Source: Acanthochromis polyacanthus | Lineage: Eukaryota > Chordata > Actinopteri > Pomacentridae | Assembly (NCBI RefSeq): GCF_021347895.1 | Contig: NC_067114.1 | Location: forward strand, 31,167,873-31,231,872 | DNA length: 64,000 bases | Direction of reading: 5' to 3' | Shown here: piece after piece, positions 1 to 9,302 of the stretch | How positions within the stretch are numbered: position 1 is the stretch's first letter | How the letters are laid out: every line of letters begins with the position of its first letter | Translations under genes and position numbers: made by a program | The notes under the pieces: generated by a model | Seen by the model: the letters and a program-made list of their open reading frames with translations, nothing else | Told to the model about the DNA's origin: nothing | Database searches by the model: none

Positions 1-1379
1 ATTTCAAATGTTTGGAATAAGTTTGTATATGTCCTAAATATGTCATCATCAAAAAGGTGGTGGAGGTGGGTGACTCCTCTCTCTGCCCATGTCCTGAAAT
101 AAAGAGCTATTTTATTGTTTGCAAAATCAGGGTTGTGCCCGATTGGGGACAGTATGCTGGGTTTTAATTGGGAGCCTGTGACCTCCAATGTTTTCCACCA
201 AGCAGACAAGGTGGAGGCGATCATTGGGTTCTTGAAGCAGGAGTGATGTTTAAGGGCAGAAGTGATAAAGGGCAGGTCAGAGATTTTGATCTGGTTACAA
301 TCTAACTGTTCTAGTTCCAGCCAGGAGTTATATTCTACATGTGGATGAATCCATTTGTTGATATACTGAAGTTGGTTGGCTAAGTAATAATACATGAAGT
401 TGGGGGCTCCCAGTCCCCCTTCTGATTTATTCCTCTGGAGGGTGGCCAGACTGATTTTAGCCTTTTTGTTCTTTGAATAGAATTTACCAATGGCAGAGTC
501 TAACGATTGAAACCACTTTGATGTGGGTTTAAACGGAATCATGGAAAAGAGGTAGTTGATTTTAGGTAATATTTTCATTTTGACTGTAGCTATTCGTCCC
601 AAGAGGGAGATGGGGAGGTTATTCCATCGCCTTAGATCTTCACAGACTTTGTCCAAAAGTGGGGTGTAGTTCAGGTGAACTAGCTCTGAGAGTTTGGAGG
701 AAATATTTATGCCCAGATATCGAATGTTGCCAGTAGGAATAGAATAATTCAAGGTTTGGACGGTGGGATTCCATGAGTTTTCTGTTAAAGGTAATATGAT
801 TGATTTTGACCAGTTGATGGAGTAGTCTGAAAGACGTGAGAGGGTTGTAATGAGGCTAAATACTTCCTTCACTGAGGTTTTCGGTTCTTGTAGGTAAAAT
901 AAAATGTCGTCTGCGTATAGGTTAATTTTGTGTTCAGTCTCCAAAGCACAGATACCTTTGATATCAATGCTCTGACATACAGCTGTTGCTAATGGTTCGA
1001 TAGAGATCGCAAACAATAAAGGAGAGAGTGGGCATCCTTGTCTCATTCCCCTTTGCAAACTGAAACTTTGTGAAGTGATTCCATTAGTGGTTACTGTAGC
1101 CTTTGGTGAGTTGTACAGAGCTGATATCCACTGGATAAAAGACTCTCCGAAGCCAAATTTGCGGAGCACAGCGAAGAGAAAGGACCAATTGACTTTGTCA
1201 AAGGCTTTTTCTGCATCCAGTGACATAACGATAGCTTCTTTGTTGTGGTGTTGCGTCAGAGAGATTAGATTAAGAAGTCTTCTGATATTGTTGGTGGAGT
1301 GTCGGCCATTTATGAAACCTGTTTGGTCATAGTGGATTATTGACGGGATAATTTTCTCCAACCTAGAGGCAAACTTTCT
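1..1379 (-). CDS. LINE ORF2 reverse transcriptase domain, open across the whole segment (partial)
   Basis: I translated the minus strand from 1379 to 1 and found no stop in about 459 codons. The order of motifs is that of an L1-clade ORF2 protein. K-F-A-S-R-L-E-K comes first, then the G-R-H-S-T-N-N segment, motif A (S-L-D-A-E-K-A-F-D), and the R-Q-G-C-P-L-S-P-L-L-F-A block. The catalytic Y-A-D-D is at 906-917. It is followed by R-Y-L-G-I, the thumb region, E-G-G-L-G-A-P-N-F, and a Trp-rich C-terminal connector that runs off the window. The endonuclease domain is missing through 5' truncation, so the copy cannot retrotranspose by itself. The undamaged frame suggests recent insertion. The product would be an RNA-dependent DNA polymerase that copies LINE RNA at nicked chromosomal DNA. 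Confidence 0.93.
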
Positions 1380-1380
1380 T
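1..1380 (-). mobile_element. 5'-truncated L1/Tx1-type LINE, 3' part beyond the window
   Basis: This is a LINE insertion on the minus strand. Homology starts abruptly at about 1379, inside ORF2 at the segment just before reverse transcriptase motif A. The frame upstream of that point meets a stop (bases 1383-1385) and looks like unrelated intron. This is the usual result of incomplete target-primed reverse transcription. The 3' UTR, tail and target-site duplication lie left of position 1. The copy is separate from the L1 at 4667-6989, which has lost exactly this RT part. It lies antisense in a Shisa-gene intron. Confidence 0.93.
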
Positions 1381-1385
1381 TTTTA

Positions 1386-3411
1386 TCACACAAACGGTTC
1401 AGCAAAAAAGTATTTCTGAAAGCATTTGAGGTGAGAAATAAACTATGCAGTTGTTGATTCTGTTTTCATTTTAGTGCAGCAACAGTTTAGAGGTTTATGA
1501 GTTTCCAGAGGTATTGGACATCCACTCGTTGCAGCACATACTGCATGAGCATGTATCGAGACTTGAACTTTATGCAAATGCAGCATGTGGCGTTTCACAT
1601 AGACAATGAATAGAAACTGCTAACATGACGGAAACTGTGGACATACCAGTAGAAAGATCTTGTTTCCCTTTTAATTCTGAGCGTTAGCACCACTCCTGCA
1701 GCTGTTTGAATGCTATGGTGTCTGACATGTTGTGAGATGGGATGACTTCTTGTTCCGGTGCATCTCAAGGATGCTCTATCAGACTGCAATCTTGGGAGTT
1801 TAGAGGTCAACACTTTTGGGCACTTTGTTGTGTTTCTAGAGCCATTTGTGAGCAGTTTTTGCCGTGGAGCAGAGTGCATGGTGCTTGTTCAGGAGGCTGC
1901 TGTCTGAGAGTGTTGTTGCCATGAGGGGGTGGATGATGTGTGTCAAAGTAACATCCATTTAAATGACAAAACACAAACATTTCCCTCCAAAACATGGCAT
2001 TGTAATGAGATTATCAGTGCCATTTCATCAAACCTGCCACTGGTTTTATTGTTGTGGCTAATTTCTGTATTGATAGCGTTAAATAGACTTATATTCATTG
2101 TCCATCATAGAAATTAGTAGGGTTCTTTTCTTCAGACTTATTAGATAAATTACATTTTTTCAGAGTGCATATAACCTCCTTCAACACTAAAGTACAAATG
2201 GCTTTTGTCTCCACCTAGACCAACAGTTATACACCGATGCTCTGTTGGCGTCACGTCTCCAGACATCAGTAAACCTTACAGACAACCTAAATCCTCTGAG
2301 TCTCCGGTGTGTCTCTCTGTCTGCCTCCTCATCCTCTCCCAGCCTCGCTGAGCTTCTTCATCAGTCGCTGCAAATCATGTTAATTGCTAATTAACATGAA
2401 TGGTGTGCACACTGCTACATGTTATGCTGTAATAACACAACAAAAACCTCTTAAACTCTCTCTGCTCTCTCTGTCATTCTCTTTCTCTGCTGGTTGGGAA
2501 CAGCCCTGTGGTCAAACTGGAGACCAGCCAGGGATCTTTCCATCAATTAGCTGATATTTTTTCCCCGTCTATCTCTGCCTTTAACTCTCTCTGCCTTTCT
2601 AGTTCTTCACTCCATTCCTCCCTCTCATTATTTCCACTGTTGTTGGCTCACCAGAGAAACATGGCATCTGAATGTAGGACACTTAAAAAGGAAAAGCTAT
2701 TTCTTCTCAATGTTCAGCAATCGCTCCTGAAAACCAAACACGTTTTAGGCGGGCAGTTTTTAATTAGCTTTGCTTTTTGGTGGATTTATTGCCATGCACC
2801 TTTAAGTTACTATTTTTGATGGATGAATGAGTGAGGAGAGCCGGTGGTTCTTACCAGACGACAACACAATTTACACTCTTAAAATGACAACACAGTCGCC
2901 TCCCTGCACCGCACACAGTGTGTCATTACTGTGTATCAATTACACGGGGAAGTGAAGATCTAGTTCTAATTCAATCAGTCAGCGTTGGTTACACATTCCT
3001 CGCTCTGCCTTCCTCTCCCATTTCCCCCCTCACTTCATTCTCACCGAGGCGTTTCAGTTGTCGTGGGCTTGTGGACGCTGGTGTCAGTGTGTGACAGTGT
3101 GCGTCTATTTCATCCCTTGTGGTAAACGCTTCAGTTTTTATACTCATGGTCTTGACTACATGGATGTCAGCCATCATGGCCTCACCTTATTTCTTCAGAG
3201 GATTAAAAATGGTATGTGGATACCAGAGCTGGAGAAATAATCAATTAATTGAGACAAGATTGAAGATTCAAAGTTTTTAATTTGATACATGCTCATGCAG
3301 TATGTACTGTGAAATGCAAAATGACTGTTCTCAAAGCTGTGAAATGCCAATAAGACATTATAAAAAGGACAAATCTCAAAAAACAATGGAAAATTTTGAA
3401 GAAAAGTCAGT
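1386..3411. other. Intronic sequence without recognised genes
   Basis: Small reading frames on both strands have no recognisable domain. The stretch contains pyrimidine-rich tracts near 2460-2640 and a 10-bp-arm palindrome at 2376-2398. I see no exon or mobile element that I can name. Confidence 0.6.
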
Positions 3412-3420
3412 ATATCATAA

Positions 3421-3719
3421 GGTAGTGTCTACAGATATGGACCTGTACCCGTAGCCTGTGGGCTACGGATACGGCACTTTCCATTTGCCAGACAGATACG
3501 GACCCGTTCGCAAGTCAAGAAGCTGCTAACCACTGCAAACTGTTGAAAGGTAAGCAAAGGTTAAGGTTAGGGTTGGTGTTAGGGTCAGGTTTAGGGTCCG
3601 TACCTGTAGTACCGATGCTACGGGTCCGTACCTCCAGTGTCTACCGGGAGTCACGTGACCAGATCTCGCGTATCTGATTGGCAAATGGAAAGTACGGGTC
3701 CGTACTTCTAGCAACTACC
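3421..3719. mobile_element. MULE-like MITE with 9-bp target-site duplication
   Basis: This 299-bp element is bounded by the direct repeat ATATCATAA at 3412-3420 and 3720-3728. Its ends are inverted and imperfect, beginning GGTAGT(G/T). A longer subterminal inverted block, CTTTCCATTTGCCA, appears in both halves. The motif TACGGACCCGTA recurs several times near both ends. A 9-bp duplication is typical of the Mutator/MULE superfamily. The family assignment is inferred from the duplication length, since no transposase is present. The centre contains degenerate TTAGGG-like repeats (about 3555-3600). Confidence 0.8.
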
Positions 3720-4232
3720 ATATCATAAATAAAGAGGTAGATATCTTCAACTAAAGAGCAGAGTACACTGTGCAAGAAGATTTAGTAGCTGTCGACTATT
3801 CATTTAATTGCAGTCTTTTCAATACTGATTATTAAAAATCTGAATTCCTCAATCCCAGCTTCATAAATTTGAATATTTTCTGATTTCTTTATGCGTTTGT
3901 GACTATAAACTGATCATCTTTGAGTTGAGACTTTTGAGGACGTCATCTTTGGCTTTGGAAAAGAAATTTTCAACATTTTACAACAGGAACAACTGATGAA
4001 TTAATCAAGAAAATACTCAATAGATTAACCTGCAATGGAAATATGTGTAAGCTGCAGCCTTGCAGGGGGTTACTGTATTGTTTGTAGCTTTAGTTAGTGA
4101 GGAAGCTAGTTACTTTAGTTTGCATGTTTATTTTTTAAAATAATATTACTAACAGTAAAAGCAATAAGAAAAAACTAAAACGGTATTTGATCTGTACTGA
4201 GTCCACAGGGTCAGGCAGAGACATTTCTTAAA

Positions 4233-4584
4233 CACTACTGTTCTAAAGTTTGGGGTCATGCAGGCAGTTTCATGTCCTGTTTTCCTTAAAAACTTTCACT
4301 TTTATCCATGTGCTAACATAACTGCACAAGGGTTTTCTAATCATCAGTGAGGCCAAACACAGAAGCTGAACACAGGAGTGATGTTTATCTGACACCGACT
4401 TATTGCTCTGTACCCCAATGGAGATATTCCATTAAAAATCAACCGTTTCCAACTAGAATAGTCATTTGTCACATTAACAATGTCTACACTGGATTCATCA
4501 TTCATTTCATGTGATCTTCATTGAGAAGAACTGCTTTTCTTTCAACAATAAGGAAAAGTGACCCTAAACATTGGAGCGGCAGTG
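4233..4584. mobile_element. Tc1/mariner-type MITE, copy 1
   Basis: The ends are inverted: CACTACTGTTCTAAAGTTTGG on the left and, on the complement of the right end, CACTGCCGCTCCAATGTTTAG, both continuing into GGTCA. The right end is followed by TA. The body, with TGCACAAGGGTTTTCTAATC and the segment around CCGTTTCCA, matches a family that I know as abundant in teleost genomes. A second, shorter copy is at 16794-17035. It has no coding capacity and is presumed to be mobilised by a Tc1 transposase in trans. Confidence 0.85.
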
Positions 4585-5089
4585 TACATGTCGGACTACA
4601 TTCTTATCCATTTATACTACCCTACATAAATAAAATAAAATCTACTGTACCTGCCAACCTAGTTTCTTTTTTTTGTAATTATATTTTATTTGAGTTTTTT
4701 GGTTATGCAATGGACAAACATAAAATGGGCATGAACATATATTTTCCACTTAGGCCTTTTCAGGCTTTTTGGTTTACAAAGAGAATGACTGCTCCATTCT
4801 GTATTGTTCATGAGTCCACTCCGCTTTGACAGTCTCTTTGTCTCCTGCATCCACTTTCAGGAGTTCCAACCCATTTTGTTATAGCCTCTGCAGAAGACTT
4901 TTAGTCCACAAATTATTTCCTTTAAAACTATATACAATAAAAGAGAATTCCTGAACACATAAAACAGGGGGCTTGTCATTATAAATCACAACATAACCAA
5001 GGTAAGAAGGAGCATTCGTGAGCTTGTGAGTCATACAAAATCTTCATGGAGAGGCATTATAAACTTAATCCATTTGTTCCGAACAATGT

Positions 5090-5480
5090 AAAATTTTACC
5101 CTTTGTGTCCTCAAGGACCAAATCATTTTGGTTGATGGCTATGACTGGTATTTATATTGTGACAATTTTGTGGTATTTTCTAAGATTCACAAGTGTCATG
5201 GTACTTGTGTCCAAACTTATGGCCATGGCTGTAGTTCAGTATGTTTAGTATAAGGGTAGCCACCCCTCTCCTATGACCTGATTTATGTGAGGAAAAAAAC
5301 ACATTTAAAAACCCATTCTTTTCAGTTTTACATGCTCAGCGTCACTCATGTGAGTCTCTTGCAAGAAGGCCACATGTGCCTTCTCTTTTTTTCAGTTTCG
5401 ACAGAATCTTGCTTCTTTTAATTGGGTTCAAGACTCCATTCACATTAAATAATATAAACTTCACTGGCTCACCTTGCATA
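5090..5480 (-). pseudogene. L1 ORF2 endonuclease, N-terminal remnant
   Basis: On the minus strand the frame shows F-N-V-N-G-V near 5440, then L-K-K-E-K-A-H-V-A-F-L-Q-E-T-H near 5390-5360. These match the first two motifs of the APE-type endonuclease of L1-clade LINEs (N-x-N-G and the catalytic Q-E-T-H). The frame needs small shifts and decays below about 5100. The rest of ORF2, including all RT motifs, is missing. The function lost is nicking of the T-rich target strand. Confidence 0.75.
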
Positions 5481-5851
5481 TTGTTCCCTCTCATCTGATG
5501 TAAAGCACCTTAAAGCTTCCTCTCTTGGTCAACAATATTTGCTCCCCCATAAACCAGCAATATAAACAGTTTAACCTAACACTATTAACCTTCTGAACAT
5601 AAGAAGAATGAACAACTTCAAGGACTTCAAACCGTAATGCCCGATCACTTACTCCCCTAAACACTAAGGGATAGCCTCCGTTAACCCATTGGACAGGATG
5701 GTCCTCTGCTGTGATGACAGTCATATGGAACGGGAAAAAAAAGACATTCTCTGTCTCGGCTCTCACATTATTACTCATTTTGCTGTCAAAATCAAGATTA
5801 CGTTTTTTAAACCAAAAGTTGTTTCCCTAGCACATAGCATTTTAATGTCAT

Positions 5852-6859
5852 TTATCCCGTGTTTTCAATCTGTTCCCGTCGGAATACTTGCAGCTTTTCT
5901 TTGTAGCCCAGTACACCGCCACTCGCCCTGGGTGTACGCTGCGTCCTCGTCGGCTGCCACATCCACCGCTGCACTCTCTCGAGGAGCGAACCCGGTTGGG
6001 TGATCACCTTTACCGGTATGCCTCGTTTTGCCAGGTCCGCTGTAGCCTCCTCTGCTGTTTCATATACTCTGGTTCCCTCTGCGTGAAACACTCTCATCCG
6101 AGCTGGATACAAGGTCTGGAATCTGATGTCATTTTCCTTTAGGACTTTCCGTGTTTCCGCGTAGGCCCGCCGTCTCACCATAATATCAGGTGCGTAGTCA
6201 TGGTCGAGGTAGATTTTAGAGTTATTCCAGGTGAAGCCCTTTCTTTGTCACACCAGTTTAATCACCTCTTCCTTCTTCCTAAAGCTGAGAAACTTAACCA
6301 GGATCGATCTAGGTTGTGCTCCTACCGGTGGCCATGGCGCCAACGCGTGGTGGGCCCTCTCAATCTGTAGCTCCGTCGTGGCCGGGATATTGAGGTTTTC
6401 TCTGAGTAGTTTCTCCACAAAAGGAGTAATCTCCCTGGCTTCACCCTCTGCCCCCTCAGGCACCCCGTATATCCGTACATTCTCCCTCCTCAAGCACCCT
6501 TCCTGATCTGTTAGCTTAGCGTGTAGCTGTTCTTGTAGCTTCATCATTTCTGCCATCACCTCCTCTGCATTTTGTAGCCTTTCTTCGGTTTCTAAAATTC
6601 TTGTCTCACCCACTTCCACTCTTGAACTGGTCTTAGCAATCTCAGTCTTTATATCTTCCATTTGTTTCTTGCTATCTTGCCTGAATTTACGTATTTCTCT
6701 GAGGATAAGAGTCAGATTCACGGGTCCTTCCCCTCCATCCATTTCAGCATCATTCAGACTAGCGGCAGATATGCTAACTTTGGCCCCCTCGTCCTGCTGC
6801 GTTTCGTTGTTTTTCTCTGTATTTTGACCCAGTTTTCTGCTTTTCTGCTTAGACGACAT
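5852..6859 (-). pseudogene. L1 ORF1 protein, one premature stop
   Basis: This encodes the RNA-binding chaperone of an L1 element. The start M-S-S-K-Q-K-S-R-K at 6859 opens a 335-codon frame, close to the usual ORF1p length. A charged N-terminus leads into a coiled coil (roughly residues 60-125, with heptad-like I/L and E/K). An RRM-like region follows, with R-R-E-N-V-R-I-Y-G-V-P-E. The C-terminal domain contains R-F-Q-T-L-Y-P-A-R-M-R. The only break is a TGA at 6248-6250, after which the same frame continues for another 132 codons. The frame is otherwise intact. Confidence 0.9.
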
Positions 6860-7429
6860 CTCCGCCCCCCAGTCTATTCTCTTATTGTCCTTTATTATTT
6901 CTTTATATATTCTTATGGGGAGAAATAACACTCTGATGCCGAGAGACCTCGCTCTATGCTGCCATCTCCCTCACGACCCGGAAGTGATCGCCATCCTAGT
7001 TTCACGCCAAAATGTGCAACAGCTGCACTGATCTACAGAAGAAATTGCATTATTTACACAATAAATGTTATAAAACTTTGCAAAGCTTAGATTTCTTTAT
7101 GGGCATATTCTTCTGTCACCGTTGAATCCAGAAATCAACTCAGTGCTTGGTGTTTTTATGACTGTATTTTAAACCTAAGTAAGCAGTTTTGGTGCCTGAA
7201 CTGAACCAGAAATTTGTGCCATAAACTAAAGGAAACAACGACTGAAAACTGTCTAAAGTAAAAAAAAAAAAAAAGGAAATAATGCAAATAACCTGACAGA
7301 GGACTGAATCTACATTCTCTTGAGTGAAGGCCTTGGCCAATGCTAGCATCAGAACTCCTAATTTAGACTTTGCTGCTCTTTTCGTGTGCAAAGTGAAATT
7401 AACTCTGAAGTCAGATGGTGTGGAAGCTG

Positions 7430-7487
7430 GGCAGTAGAAAAAACCAAGGCTTCTTAGAATTATACAGCCTTGGTTTTTTCTACTGCC
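7430..7487. repeat. Perfect 22-bp inverted repeat, 14-nt loop
   Basis: Arms 7430-7451 and 7466-7487 are exact reverse complements around a 14-base loop. It lies about 100 bp upstream of the L1 insertion site at 7584. It could form a hairpin in DNA or RNA. I see no terminal duplications and no similarity to the mobile elements here. Confidence 0.9.
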
Positions 7488-7731
7488 AATACATTTTTCA
7501 CTGTTGACCGATGCGGCTTTTATACATTTTGGTCTCAGTATGCATATCTGATCACTGCAACTGTTCTGCATTTATATTTTATTAAAAAAACCTGCACCAG
7601 GAGGGCACTGTGGAGCATGAGTAGAGAGTAGACGCGTCCTGACCAGCTCCTGCATATTTTGTTAAAATAAGCTTGCAAACTACTCCTTCGCTCTCCTGAA
7701 CGGCCCAAGTCTTGTCAGGAAGGTTCACAAG

Positions 7732-8595
7732 ATGACTGGCAAGGGCGGTACACGCCAGGAACAAGCAGAGAAAGGCCGCTCGCTACGAAATAAGGACAAG
7801 GCTGATGCTAGTAGCGGTGCTAGCCCTCGGCCACTTAATGGCGACGACAACACTGACGACGAGGAGCCGTCTCTCTCTCCTCCGTGATCAGGCTGATTGA
7901 ATCATTTCGGAACGAAACTCGTGCCTCAATGGGCACCCTTCAATCCAAAATTGACGCATTTGCCTCTCGTCTCACTGATGTCGAATCTTCACTTCAAAAT
8001 ATTGACGGCAGAGTCGCGGAGCTCGAGGCTAAACGTGAAGCGCTGAGCAAAAGCAACATGATGCTTGTGTCCAAAACTGAAGACTTGGAGTCGAGAAGCA
8101 GATGGCAAAATCTGAGGGTATTGGGAATCCTGGAAAATATCGAGGGACCGCAGACAACTTCATTTATGGCGGACTTTTTTGCTGAGCTGCTGGGCATTGA
8201 CAACCCTGGAGCTTCTCCATTGCTAGATATACGTAGCCCACCGCTCATTGGCTCCCAAGCCCAAACCAGGAGCCTCTTCGCGCCCGATGATCGTCAAGGT
8301 CCATCACTTCCAGGCTAAACAGCGGATCCTCCGACTTGCGAGGGAGAGAGCCCCGCTGATCTTCCGCGGCCACCAGGTGCGTGTCTTCCCGGATTTCACC
8401 ATGGACGTCGCTAAACAGAGGGCTGCATTCACCAGCATCAAGCAGAAACTCCGAGCTGCGGAGGTCAGATATGGCCTCTTGTTTCCCGCACGGCTGCAGC
8501 TCACCTTCAACACCCCAGAGGCTGCTGAAAAATACTATGAGGAAAAGATCGTCCCAGCTCGACCACCGGTAATGGGATCTGCCCCAAATGGTTAA
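7732..8595 (+). pseudogene. L1 ORF1 protein, frameshifted
   Basis: The frame starts M-T-G-K-G-G-T-R-Q, with a basic, disordered N-terminus. One shift near 7885 leads to a coiled-coil segment with regularly spaced L/I residues (about 7900-8100). It continues into S-R-W-Q-N-L-R-V-L-G-I, the RRM start. A second shift near 8245-8320 leads to P-M-I-V-K-V-H-H-F-Q and R-Y-G-L-L-F-P-A-R-L, which are hallmarks of the ORF1p RRM and C-terminal domains. The frame ends at the stop at 8593-8595. The product would bind LINE RNA as a trimer. Confidence 0.87.
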
Positions 8596-9302
8596 GTTCT
8601 TCCTGGTTCTGCCTGTCTCTCTACTCAGGATCCATGTTGGCCAGGTAGGAATCCGCAGGTTTAATGTTTATGACTGTGACTTCTCTGAACGTTGCTGGCT
8701 TCGCGAATTGAACTGCTTGGCAAACTGGCCCCATAAACTGTTTGTTATGCCATATGATGTTCGGGACTCTCGTGGCTGTATTTACTACACGACATCCATT
8801 ATCTATGCTCCACCTGTTATGTAGTGGGCCACGACTTGTTTTTCTTTTTTGGCCTTCTTTTTTAAAATAAGCCTGACAAGTTAAACTGCTTGACAATCTG
8901 TCATTTCACACTGTCTGAGGTGCCACCATGTGGGCCTGACAGGAGATTGGTTATCTTCTCTGTTGTAATTTTTACAGTTTATGTACATGTGTTAAGTCAT
9001 TCCTTCTGTTGTAGTTTTGCTAATGCACACGTATACATCTGGAGGACTGGTCTAGTGCACAGTTTAGATGCACAGTGGTAGCTTTAGATTTTAGTGCTTT
9101 GTTTGGGGAAGCACTGGGGGGTGGGGTGGGGCGGGTTTTATTATTGTTATTAGTTTTTTTTCTCTCACACAGGTGTTTTTTTGTTTTTTTGGTTTCTTGA
9201 CTGTCTGATATTCAACACCTTCTCCAGATTGACATTGGGGGTTAAACATACTTCTATGACTATCTCAGGCATGCATTTGCTTATCCGAAACCCGCTTGAT
9301 TA
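8596..9302 (+). other. L1 inter-ORF spacer
   Basis: This lies between ORF1 and the start of ORF2 of the same L1 insertion. It contains T-rich and G-rich runs (9100-9200) and no recognisable domain. Confidence 0.7.

Larger units (their letters stand above)
4667..6989 (-). mobile_element. L1-type LINE with 14-bp target-site duplication and deleted RT
   Basis: Reading on the minus strand, a short 5' UTR containing GGGAGATGGCAGC starts near 6989. ORF1 follows (6859-5852), then the start of ORF2 (endonuclease, about 5475-5100). A 3' UTR ends in an A-rich tail at 4667-4674. Flanks GCCAACCTAGTTTC (4653-4666) and GCCATCCTAGTTTC (6990-7003) match at 13 of 14 positions, so they are the target duplication. 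Because the duplication brackets both the 5' end and the tail, the missing RT was lost by internal deletion and not by 5' truncation. At 2.3 kb it is about one third of a full L1. Confidence 0.9.
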
